Of a DNA stretch of 64,000 bases, positions 49,360 to 61,800 are shown one piece after another. This DNA is from Eumeta japonica. Taxonomy: Eukaryota; Arthropoda; Insecta; Lepidoptera; Psychidae. The position numbers and the translations under genes were made by a program. The notes beneath the pieces were generated by a model, which saw nothing but the letters and a program-made list of their open reading frames with translations, was not told the origin of the DNA and ran no database searches. Position 1 is the first letter of the stretch. Every line of letters begins with the position of its first letter. The stretch lies in NCBI GenBank assembly GCA_005406025.1, contig BGZK01000887.1, positions 124,001 to 188,000 of the forward strand. Direction: 5' to 3'.

Positions 49360-52300
49360 AGCCTATGTATTTTCTTCATATTATTCTCGCGCCGAAATGC
49401 CGAGTGACAGTTGGTAATAGGCATTTAAGTGGTATTCTATTTAGACAATGTTTAAATTGTAATATATTAAATAAAAAGTCATGGGAGCTGGGAGATTATT
49501 TAGATAATTGAACCCCTTTTCTGTGTTCATAAAAATCTTTACTCTATTTTTATATGTAGAGCAGAATATTGAATTTTTTCTTGAAGAGAATTTATGGTCT
49601 TATCTGTCTGATGTATGAAGTAACCTAGTTTTTTTTCAGTAGCTATATTTAACGACGCACCAATTCAATTTATATGTTATGGCATCAGGGTGAATAAGCC
49701 TTTTTTTAATAAAATGTTAAATAAGGATTAATTTGAAAATAATAAAAAAAAATTAAATCAATAACCAATAAATCATTAGAATCAAAATAGCACTTTCTAT
49801 GGTCACTCATCATAATCGTAGGTACAAACGTACAAGCGCAGATAGGAAAGCAAGAGTGAATGTTGGAGGGTCATGGGAATCAAGATCCCCCTGGGATGTG
49901 TTTTTGTCTTATTTTCGTAATCTAATTGAGGCCTGTCCTGACATTTACTATGTGACCCCCCTACCTTTAGCCGACTCGAAGACTGGATGTGCCCCCGTAA
50001 AAAGGTATGTACTTGGTACTAATAGATATTTACGGAACATAAAATATGCATAACAAATTCGAAAAGCTTTAGACCGTATTTCAGAACTGACCTACCTACA
50101 GTGATAGTAATTCGTATGACGATTGGCGCTGGAGTTTAGGTTAGGTACGCTTTTAATAAAACCTGTTCCGAAACTATTGAACGTGACTCAATCACCGAAC
50201 GTAACTGAAGCCAAATAGCACCATTTTCTGTTAAGACTGAACATAGTGGCATAATTATCGAGTTGACTTACTGTTTAATATTTGTTTGGTTTCAAATTTT
50301 CGGCTTTGTTGACACCTCAATTGTATACTAATACTACATCAACTTCATTAAAAACCTCCACGCCTCGTGTGGTTAGGGCGCGTGGCGCCATCTGTTTCAC
50401 TCTTGAGTAAATAAAAAAACAATTTCAACAACGAAAAGTTTATAGAAAAAAAATATAATAATATTGCAATGAATTAACTTAAACATTATTTAACATTAGT
50501 TATTATTGGTTAACTTAAACATTATTTTCGTTTATTTTTTCAATCTATATTATTTTGACAAGTTACTACTATGTACAGTACTAAAATTTAGTACTATAAA
50601 ATATTTATAGTACTAAAATCAAGTGCTATTTTGAACAGGAAACAAAAATTCTTCCCGACTTCGGCTCTTTTTACGGTAACTTGCACAGTATCTCCAATAT
50701 AAAACCTGTATTAAAGAAATAGAGGTGTAATAAGAAATTTTTGTTTCATTTGATGTATTCGCTCGAAATAAAAACTTTAATTTTACGAATTCACTTTTAT
50801 ACACCATTATTCTTATTAAGATTTTTCGTGTCACAGCATCTTCTCAGGACATCCAATTTTAGAATCTTGTAGAATAAACATTAAGATCTAACTTAGGTCA
50901 AAACGCTCTGCTTGGTAGATTAATTAGAAGGCTTAACAACTTGTAGATTTTGAAAAATATTAGTATTAGAGTGCGATGTTTGTACAATTGTTGGTTGCTG
51001 CAATTATTGTTTTTGTTTTATTTTTCTAGTTTTATTGTTATTTTTTATTTAATTTTTAATTAATTTTTGTTTTAATATATTACTAATATTGTTTCTAATT
51101 TTCAATTCTATATATTTAACGCTGTGAAAATTCATTTAAAGGAACTGTAAAATTAATTCTCAACAAATAATTTTCAATAATTAATTAGCTGTAACAGACG
51201 AAATGTTTTAATATAAATATTTGCGATAAATGCATGCCGTCGTCAGCTTAAATTATGATGGCTACAATAATATTTGTATTAGTTAACATATGATGCAAAA
51301 TATGATTTAATACGCATTGCATTGGTGATCTAAACAAATACATAAATAAACAAAAGTTCTTAAAGGGCATAAGTGAATATTTGTACCTTTATGTGTTTTT
51401 GTTTGATGTATTAAACATGGAATCGATAACAAAAAATTAGAGCGACGACACTCGTCACATCGTCGAGAAGTTTTGGCCTGACATGAAAGGCCACTGCCCC
51501 GCACTTCTGGCCAAACTTCCCGATAAGAGCTCGAAAGCTCTCCGAGTTCAAAAACTTGTCGAGAGCGTCCCGATTAAAATTCGACGTTAAAAAAAATACC
51601 TCTACTCCGTCGTCACGATATATTATCAATTTAGAATCGACTAAGGCTCTTTTCTGTCTATTCCATCGTCACTGCAGCGCGAACGCAGAACATACATTCT
51701 GAATTACTTTGTATACGATTGGACATGTATTTGGCGAAATAACGACGGATACATTGTGGCGTAACATTTCCTTATATTTTCGCTTCTCAAATTTTTACTG
51801 TTTACAACACAACGAACTAGTTTATAAAATAGGAACCGATTACGGTCAATTGATATTATCGAGCGGAATGACTCCTCAACTCTAGGCTAATTGTATATTA
51901 AAAAAAAATTGAATTTTTATTTTTTACTTCTAATTTTTTTTACGGTTCGCATAATTTATGAAACGTAAACCACTTTGCCGAGCTCGAAAGTGTCTTATCG
52001 GAGGAACAGTATTAAAATAATTTTCCTAGTAAAGGCAAATACATATATTTACAAGTACAGAGCTCGGGGTTAAACGATAACCTTGCTTATTTGCGATGCT
52101 GACTGCCATATCAGTGATTCTTGTTAAACTGCGTTATTAGGTTATTTCTTGTGTGCTCACTACTATTTTGAATTCATATTTAGCTTTAACATTTATTAAC
52201 TTTAATTTCATATATGCACCGTTGTTTTATACTTTTGACCAATAATAAAATGATTCATAGACTCACACATTTCAAAAGTTGTTAATTATTTTTAATCATC

Positions 52301-52484
52301 AAAAATATATAAAAAATTCTACGCTACTACCATTATCATTATATTTTAATTGAGTAGACCACAGAATAATGAATCAGTAACAAAAGAAAACAAATTACCA
52401 TTATTATCGAATTGTTCATTTATTATTTATATACAACTTTACAATGATTCAGTTAGGTTAATAGTTTGTAACTCGGATGAATAC
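49360..52484. other. Gene-free stretch downstream of the aminopeptidase gene
   Basis: 49799-50053 is a GC-richer block open for 84 codons that ends near an AAAAGGTATGTAC donor-like site; I could not match it to any family. 50100-50400 is another GC-richer repeat-like block. 51430-51640 is open on the minus strand in two frames with no family resemblance. Otherwise AT-rich. Confidence 0.35.
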
Positions 52485-52490
52485 TTTATT
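52485..52490 (-). promoter_or_regulatory. Putative polyadenylation signal of the aminopeptidase gene
   Basis: AATAAA on the minus strand 57 bases past the TAA stop. A second copy is at 52419-52424. Confidence 0.5.
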
Positions 52491-52546
52491 TTTTACCCGT
52501 CAGTCACTTTTTGTCGGGACGGTTCTGTTGTTTTAAATGTCTTCCC

Positions 52547-52829
52547 TTATTCTTCTGTAGACAAATCATCGTCGTCATCATCATCTTCTAATTTTATTTT
52601 AGCGAGATAATCATCCAGCCAGTTCTCGATGACCGGAATGTTTTCAGCGGACCATTGGGCCTCTTCTCGTATGTTTTTGATCGACGTCTCGATGATATGC
52701 TTAGCCGATCCGAATTCGCCCTTGTGCCCGGCGTACAGGCCGCTCACGAGGTCTAGACCCTGTTGAGTCGTGAAGCGGGACGTGGCCGATGAAATCAGAT
52801 TGTCCCACAAGTTGGTTTTACTACTGTAC
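52547..52829 (-). CDS. APN: Aminopeptidase last exon F
   Basis: 283 nt; acceptor TTTCGTCAG|GTACAG, stop TAA at 52549-52547. Encodes YSSKTNLWDNLISSATSRF, GLYAGHKGEFGSA and WLDDYLAKIKL followed by the acidic tail with seven consecutive Asp codons (mixed GAT/GAC) and LSTEE. Confidence 0.92.
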
Positions 52830-55800
52830 CTGACGAAAAAAATATCATAAATCAACTAAATACGTACCGTAAAACATATATAGACAATTCCAAACATTTA
52901 CATATTCATTACAGATATTTCAAAAACAGTTTTATCTATTTTTCAAATAATGAAACCTATAATATGGTAATAAAAATAAATTGTCAAATAATACCGATTC
53001 AGCAGACAGTACACTCACTTCTCTTTCAAAATGTCCCAATTCTTGTTCACGAAGTTGAACAGTGTAGTGTAGCCTTTAGAGTTTCCTGTCAGCATACTGA
53101 AGATAAGGAACAGGTCAGTCTCGGTGAAGTTGGCATTGCCCTCGAGCACCGTGATGTTCAGCAGCCTCTCGATGCGGTCGGCGTCCACGGGACAACCGGC
53201 CAGGGTCTTGAGCAGGTAAGTACGCTCGCTCTGTTTACGCGTCGACGGGAAGTTGATCACCCTCTGAAGGCCGAACTCCCACTCCTTCTTCGTGCCCCAT
53301 TTGAACACCGGGCAAATGTACTGATTGGGTAGCCTGCGAAATCAATATGGAGTCGAGTACTTAATGGTCAATAATAAGTTTATGTGAAATGACCACGGAC
53401 GGAATGATAAACTAGCATTTATTGCTTTAAGAATATTTATTATTTGAATAAGTTAAACAGAAGAACGATTTTCTTTATTTATACGATGGAATTTGTGTTC
53501 TGAAACTATAAAAAAAAGAAAAGTAAAAAGAAAGTTGCAATACAAGAATTAGCGATTTCCAATCTTGAGTAATCCTGAAGATCCACATATTATCATAATA
53601 AAGAAATCAAACAAAGGAAAAAAATTCGTATGGCGATATTTATAAATGTAATTGAATTATTTCTTACTTTACTGCAAATATAAAGTAGTGCTTGCTGGGC
53701 GCCCGTGTGATTTAAAAAACTACCTTCATATGCGTAAATTTTAAATCACTACATATATGTTTTTATTTATCAATATTCTAGAATATTTCAATGTTTTATA
53801 TAACAACGGTCCTTTTCTTGTAAAAACTTCCTTTAATTTAACTCTTTGCTATCATAATTGAATTTTTTTTAAAGTTTGGGTTAATTGGTCCGATTATGTT
53901 AGTCCTATGTACCAAAATCGAATTTTCGTCAGATGTCAAGTTTCTAAGCGTATGTGTGTATGAGGTGACATGTATCCATGCATCTTAAATATTTTTTTTT
54001 TTACTTAAAGACCGACTGAAATTAAGAGTGGGGCGTTTGAAAGAACTTAACTGCACTAAATTTTTTTTAATAATAAGAATTATGAAAACATTGAGAAATC
54101 TCAATAACAATAATTCAAAAAATACATTTTTTAATCATTTCTTAACAATTGAAATGCTGAATTTCAGAGTTTAATTAACTCTTCTCCTGATTAAACTGCG
54201 TAGAATGCTGTAAACTCTCTCCGAACCAGGTAATTTGTAAGAGAGTTGTTTTAAGTGGTCATTTAAAATAAGTTATCAAATCACTTTTAAATTTATGAAC
54301 GATTTTTTAAATATAATTACTTTTTACCTTCAAAAATATGCTCAAATTGACGGATTCGAACAAAAAGTATCAGTGACGAAAGAACATACAAGGAAACACT
54401 TTTCAAACGGTATAATATTCCACTCCAAGTATACTTTATTTTTTTTTTCCCGAAACAATAAGGATGTCTGAACGCTATTACATCCGTTATCTTCTAAATA
54501 AGATGAAAACTATCACAACAAAATTGCAAAGTTAGTTACATAGCTATTATTTATATCACAGATTCAATATATTAACATCGAATATCAAAGTTCTTTGATA
54601 AATTACTCCATAATTAATATTTTTCTTTATTTATAATTTGGAAGACAACACTATCAATTTTGATATCGAAGTGCTTGAAATTGTCTCTTAAGATTTTTCG
54701 TGCTCGAAGACCACAAATTGTAAGCAATTAAGTTTTTAAACTCGAAAGCTTCGGGGCTAGCCCGTGAGACCAATCGTTGCTCAGATATTTTTATATTAAT
54801 TTATAAGGAAAATATAATGAATAGTATGAATTATGTTATTGTGATGACAATTTTTCTTCACTCGTCGATACGAATATTCTGCATGAACATCATAAAGGGA
54901 ACACTAACGGAGTCTGTATGTGTGTCGCGTTCGATTTAACATCAAACTTTTAAATTTTGAAATGGAAACTCTTGGTCTAACCACGGCCGTCCAAATTCGA
55001 TTACGGATGCTAATTTTTAAGAAAAATCTCTCCAGTAGAAAGAAGTTTAGAACGTCGCTTATTTTATTAAAGTTTTCGCAAATGAATATATTAGCTGGGA
55101 CAGGGCGGATTAAATTTCTGATTAACGAAATTATGGAACGTGTCTTTTGTGGAAGAGGACCCTTGAAGCGCTTAAATTGGATAAACCATTGCTGTTCGTC
55201 GAGTGTGAGTAATCCATTCAAAGGAACGACGCCGCAGCGCCGGCGCGCGGTCGGATGTGGGTCACGTGGAACTTGAATAAATAATTCGATTAGTTTTGAT
55301 TCAAGAAGGCTCTTCGTTTAATTTCGTACCTTACATGGAATATGTTTGCATTTTCCATATTTTTTTTATTTGTTTTTCAATGACGGTAGGTGAAATTAAA
55401 TGTAATATGGAGTTATACGTATTGTTGTGTCACATTCGTTCTGAATACCCCACTACTAAAGTATACCCTACCCTAAGCTTTGTAGAGTCTACAACCTTAA
55501 GCCCTCCACCCCTAGCGGACCGACGACCATTACTATGATTTGAAATGACGATAAACGAGACCGACGGCTTAACATGCTATTTGATACACGGAGTGAATAG
55601 TTTGACTTCTCATAATATAAAATTAATTGTTCAATTCGTCCGCTGTCGTGCTAAGTTCAATGATCCCACAGCCGAGGCATACCCTGCCGTAATACTCTTG
55701 TTTCAAACCGGAGGGCTTGGGACATTAGCTCTTCACATTGGTCAGTTCTTTCTTGGTTAAAATAAAATCCGGTACCTACTGGTTTTAAGGCGACGCTCTT

Positions 55801-58800
55801 AATAACGCAAATTCTACACTGTTCTATCAGTGTACCTAATTTCATTAAAACAGGTTAGTCCATAGTCTAATTATAAAAAGATATAAAGAAAATACAGACA
55901 GACAAACGGTAACGTATACTTTAAAAGATAGAGTGCTCTACCAGTAACCCAAATTTCAATAAAATCGTTCGAACTATTGTTCAGTTCTAAGCAGACATAC
56001 AAAGCAGATTGACAAACAAAAAATATCCTACACATTGACGCAGAATATAAAGTATTACGATAGCAATTTTGCTGAAATCCCATCATGTTCTTTAGGCGTG
56101 ATGCGAGCGCATACAGAAAACTCTTTATAGATTTATTGCTCGTATAAATTTACCGCGTGCTTCAAGTTTTCAATCACCCCTCGCTAAATCATAGCCTTCC
56201 TGAAACTTTTCAAATTCAAATTGAAAATCTTAAACCAAATCTACACTGCCCGATTGTAGATCGGGGACGGCTAACGACCGTTGTTACGACAACACCTGAA
56301 ACTGTCGGCTCGGCCTGCTGAGTGATTCAGTTTTATCTTGACTTGAGAAATTCATTATCGGCTCACTTGAAGTTAACGGAAACGAACAAACTCGAATCGT
56401 AATAGAATCCGAAGTCGTAAAACATTTTGAACGCTGTGAACGCGACCGCCCATGTCGATGTGTTGTCCGGCCCGATTAATGAAATCCGATCCGAATAAGT
56501 CGTGTCATTAGTTAAATTAGTTTAGAACTTTTGGAAAAAAAAACACGGTTTTGAAATTTTTCTTCGATTTACGCTTTCAGTCAAAATTGCCCGATTTGAA
56601 TGCAGCATTTGCGACGTTCGACGTCGTTTTTTATGATATGAAGTTATTTACTAATTGAAATTGATTAATTTAGTCATTTAAAAGTTATAAGAAGGAAAGA
56701 TCATTTTTCCCAAATTTTTATGATAATTCTAGAATCGATTTTGCTTTTGAAATGTCGTTAGTCCGATCTAAATCGTTTGATACACTCAAAACTTGAAGAA
56801 GATTTATATACGTACACAGACACGCGTACATACAGACGTACGAACACCATCTCAAGTGCTGTCAGAACAGTCTCTTTTAGCGCCTTAAGACGTCGACACC
56901 TTATGGAAACTTGGCTATGTAAAATCGCACTCTAAACGCTACTTTTCGAATATCTCGAACAATCACAATTTTTTTCAGCGATACGTTAAAATAGCACTAA
57001 ATTCACAACAATAAAAACAGTTTTCACGCATATCGAATTGCAATATACAATATGAACACAGAGGAAACTTACGGGTTGCCTTCGTCCGGATTCGGGGCGT
57101 CCACCCACTTGCGGAAATGCACTTGTGCATGGCGGATGCAGGGCCGGTAGCCCGCCTTGCACAGAAAGTTTTGTGTGTAAGATCTTAGATTTTTGCGCCA
57201 ATTCTCCTCGTCGGCACGCTCCTCTTCCTGAATCAACTCTTCATAGAGAGGGCTCAACAGGGCTCTGACATACGCCTGTACAAATAAGCAAATTCTAAGT
57301 GATTGTTTATTATTATAACCGTAACAAACTGTGTGTATATCTATTGTATACTACGACGTGGTAGTAAAGAAATCAAAAGGGAACATATAGATTCTATAAT
57401 AGTTGTTTTTAGACTTGCTCTGTATTTGTGGGTATTTTCCAAATATAATAATTACTGAACATATTGACTGGCCAATTCAATGCTCTATCTCGCTGTATTG
57501 ATTGTAAAAATCGGTAACTAAAAACTAACAACTGTTAAACTGCCAAAAAACAAGGCTAAACTTTGCGAGATTTCATTTTGGGCATCGATCGTTTGATATT
57601 AAATGTAACTTTAAACGGAATCGAGGATTATGTTATTTCACTAATTTCGAGCATTCATTGTTAATTATTTTATTTTGCTTTGTAACAAATATCATGTCGA
57701 TATACATTCATATATGTTTTTATTATACACAATAGAAACATAAACTTTTCACACAAAAAAAAACAGTATTAAAGACGTAAATGCAAAAGGAGACAAAATG
57801 GAATACTGTGTATTCGGCATGTTTTTGGACAAAGCGATATGCGCGCCACTTAATCATCGACACTTTTTATTCTTCAGAACTTATTCTGAGGAACTATTAA
57901 CTAAACTAACTTATTACGACGTCCGTGTACCGTGTAATGGGTATGCGATAAAAAGTGCATGATGATTATTTAAATTTTTTCACGAACCTTAATATGATTA
58001 TCCTTATACCTTTTATCTATGATGTCAAAACTTTTGAATTTTTTTTAGTATATGTGTTTTTGGAATTTTTGTTTTTATTGTTCACATTCTATAAATTCTT
58101 ATTATATATTTACTTTTGTAATTTTTAAATATTGTTTTTTTCGCTTATTCTTACTCATCTTAATTGTACATAATTGATCTCTATGCAATTATTTAAACCG
58201 AGAAAATACGTTTTATAGTATTTGTCAAAATTTATTTGTCTGATTAGAAACAAAATATTTGACGATATACACAGATTAATAAAGTGATAATGCTTAAATG
58301 CTTACTATATTCAAATACATACGAACAACATATGTTTTATTTCAAATTTTTTCAACAAATGAACGATTTACATGGATTGTTAATACCTACCTGAAATTTA
58401 GTGTGCACTTCAGAGCTGTCAATGTGGCGGCCGATGTGGTCGATCATCGTGAAGACGGGATCCCACACGACGTGATTCCTCTCCTTGCTGAGAAACAGCG
58501 TCATGTTGAGGGCGGTGGCGAACGAGAGCTCCCCGGCATACGCGAGATTCCAGGCGTCGTGTAATAACTTGGCGCGGGTCAACTCTGGAATCCTCAGGCG
58601 CTCATCCTTTTGAAGGTATTCAGACAGTAGATTCCAGTTGTCTTTGTCGTAGTTGACTAAGAACGGGGCTGCATGACGAATTTTATAAACTTTAATTACA
58701 GTGTTATGCAGATTTGCATTTTAAAAAGTAATTTAAAATATGCTTATTCTTAACAAAAAAAAATATAATGATGTCTTTGGTAAAGGAAGCGGGAAAGGAA

Positions 58801-61800
58801 GAAGAATGCTGTAAAGTTCTAATCTTAATCTTTATAAATTTCTTAAAACTTCATGCCGTGTAACATTTTTTAATTTTTTAATAGCTAATAGCTTTCCCCA
58901 CGGCTCCACCCGCGTGGACTTTTTACGTAAAAGTAGAAATCGATTGCGATTCCGGAATCGATTTGAGTGTCAAAATTGTTGGGAATAAAAAAATGTTATT
59001 TTTAAAGGCAATTTTGAGCGACTTTAAAGCGTTAAATTATATTAAAATTTTGCACCCTTATCGGGGACCGATAACTATACGATAATATGGTATAATGTGA
59101 CTGATCTGATGATGGAGCCAGAAGGTAGGCATAGGAACTCTATAACGGAATAACATGTCCTAGTCGTGTTTGAGCTTGTTAGAGTTTTGTTGAGATGTAC
59201 TCTCACCATGAGTGATTTTAGGGTTTGATGATGGAGCCGGAAGGTAAAGTTCGAATGCCAATTTTGCCCAAGATTTTAATCCTGGTCATGCTCTGATTCC
59301 AATCCCCATCTCGCTTTTGATTACCAACCCAATCCTGATCATTCCTTATATCGATCATGGACCCCGTGGATGCACGCGTGCGCTATTCTCATTCTAGATC
59401 ACGTTCGTGATTACGTTGTCTCCTCACGTAGTTTTTTTTTTATAACATTTTCGAGAGGCAAAAGTACTTAAGACTGTCAGATAGTAAGTGGTTATTGCCA
59501 CTCCTGAACATTGGCAACACCAGAATAGTTTATTTATCGACTGATAGATCCAAAATTTAAAATTATCTCCTTGATTTAAAATCTAATAGTTATTAATAAA
59601 TGTGTATTGTGTAGGCCAACGTAAAGCGATACCAAATATGATCAAGCATATTACAATGTGATTAGCTAATACAGAATTCCAAAAACCTTTGGGAACCGAA
59701 TTCCATATCATACATTATGGACACGTGGTGAGAGAGAATTAGGCTGAATAAAGTTCAACATTTAGACTGTTGCTACAGTTTGCTATAGAATGTCTATGTT
59801 TAAGTATACGTGTGACGTATGTAAATGAACAGCACCGCTTCAACATTTCTCATTATAGATTATTATATTCTAATTACAATAAGCATAAAAATAAATTAAA
59901 AAACATAAACAGAAAATTAAATAACTTTTGTTAATCATTAATGAGCCTACCTGTATAATTTGTTTACTTCTTAATACGAAGTTGTTGCTACTATTCCATT
60001 ACTAGCATTCTTTCGTTTTCCGTATCTCCTGTAGTTTCATTGTGACCGCAATCAATGTAAGAAGCGTACACGCATTTTGCTTACAAATACATATCGCAAC
60101 TCAACCAGAATGATGAGCTTATTCAGTGCCAGTGAGTGTTTGAATACGGTGTTAGTGTACGCTTAGGAGGGATACGATACTTTAGGTAAATAACTAATAA
60201 TTTTTTTACTTATTTAATAATTTATGTTGTGTTTTGTGAAATTAAATAGGAATATTGTATGCTATTACGGAGAGAAGTGATCTGGTGCTGTGAATTTACA
60301 TATTGCATACTGTAATTACATTATATTTGTAAAATAATTAATGATGGTTAAACGCTTATTTTGAAAAAAATGTAAATAAAAAAATACTAATTATAATTCC
60401 AAAATGTTTAATTTTTTTTATTTTATTTATTTAAGTCAACTTAAAAAAAATTTTTGAAAATAATTACTGTCAAGGACTATTAATTTTTGGAATGTATTTT
60501 TTTAGTACTGTGATGAATATCTCCAATCGTGAACCGATTTCGAAAATTGTTTTTTATTCCAAAAAGTATACTTCCAAAATGGTCCCATTATCACTTAGTT
60601 AGAATTTGATGATGGGATTTCAGGAACATCGTAGGATACCCTCATATGTTATAAACACGTAGAGTATGTTTGACCTCTTTTTAAAGTTCTTCAATCGTTA
60701 GCGTCTGAGAGTCATTATCTCGTGCTACTAAGCTGATGATGAAAGCCACTGTATTACTTAACTGATAGAAGTTAAGGAATAATATTTCGAATTATGTACA
60801 GAAACTACTCTCAAATGGCTACTTTTAAATCTTCGAGTTTCGAATAATGTGGTTTGTTTTGATAAGTCTCGTACTTTACATTGCTGTCGAGGGTTTAACA
60901 AAGAAGCCAGGAAGTGGAAAGTGGAACTCTTCAGAAGCTACTAGTAAACTGTTCGAGCTTAAGTTCATTCGTTTTGTTTTGACGAGTTTTTATTTTCGTT
61001 TATTAGTTTATTAGTTTTGTAAAGAGTTTTTTTTTGTATTTCACTATCCACCTTCTAGGTTTATAATCATATCTCCATTACAAAATGAATTTTAAAAAAC
61101 TCGTCAAAACAAAACGAACAGGAAGGATACTAAAAACAAAAACATGATTTTTAATTTTCAAGTTGATGTGGAGTGTACCTGTAGATTTGTTTAAAGGATA
61201 TTCAAAAAATTTGATATCAAATGTTTTATAAGATCAAAATCGTATATGTCCCTGATGTTAGACAAATTTTTATTCAAAAATTTTAGTACTCACCTATTTC
61301 CTCAGGGTTGATGATAATGAAATGTTTCTTGGAAGGCATGCCCGTATAAGTGGTGCTATCATTCATCCAAAAATCTGGAGTAGAATTAGTAAAATTGAGG
61401 TGATCACCACGCGCAATCACTATGGGCACCCACCAGGATGCACCGTCTGTACTTCGTACGTTGTGCGGTCTCTCACGAAGGTATAACTTCTGTTGAAATA
61501 AATCGACAATATGTTTCAAAACCTACGATATAATCTCTTTATCAAAAATGAAAATGCTCTACGGCAAAACTAATACTATATTAATTATATATCTCAGATG
61601 TCTTCGAGCGTGTCCAGATGAAAAATACCTAACTCAAAACCAGTGATTTAAAAACTAAATTTATTACACGTAAGTACTGCACAATCGTCTTTGATCTGAT
61701 CTTTGTATTAACGTATATCTAAATATAATAAAGAATGATGTTGTAATAGGAACTATTAACGATGGTATTTTACGACATATGCCTCCGCGTAATTAGCAAA

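Noticed and set aside
49799..50053. 84-codon plus-strand frame ending near a donor-like AGGTATGT
   Set aside because: No upstream acceptor or partner exon was recognised and the product resembles no family known to me. It may be a mobile-element piece.
52964..53332. 122-codon plus-strand frame
   Set aside because: It is the complement of aminopeptidase exon E, which has clean splice sites and clear homology.
54904..55276. Overlapping 105- and 118-codon frames on opposite strands in an aminopeptidase intron
   Set aside because: Neither shows a family motif or splice context, and frames this long can occur by chance in locally GC-richer sequence.
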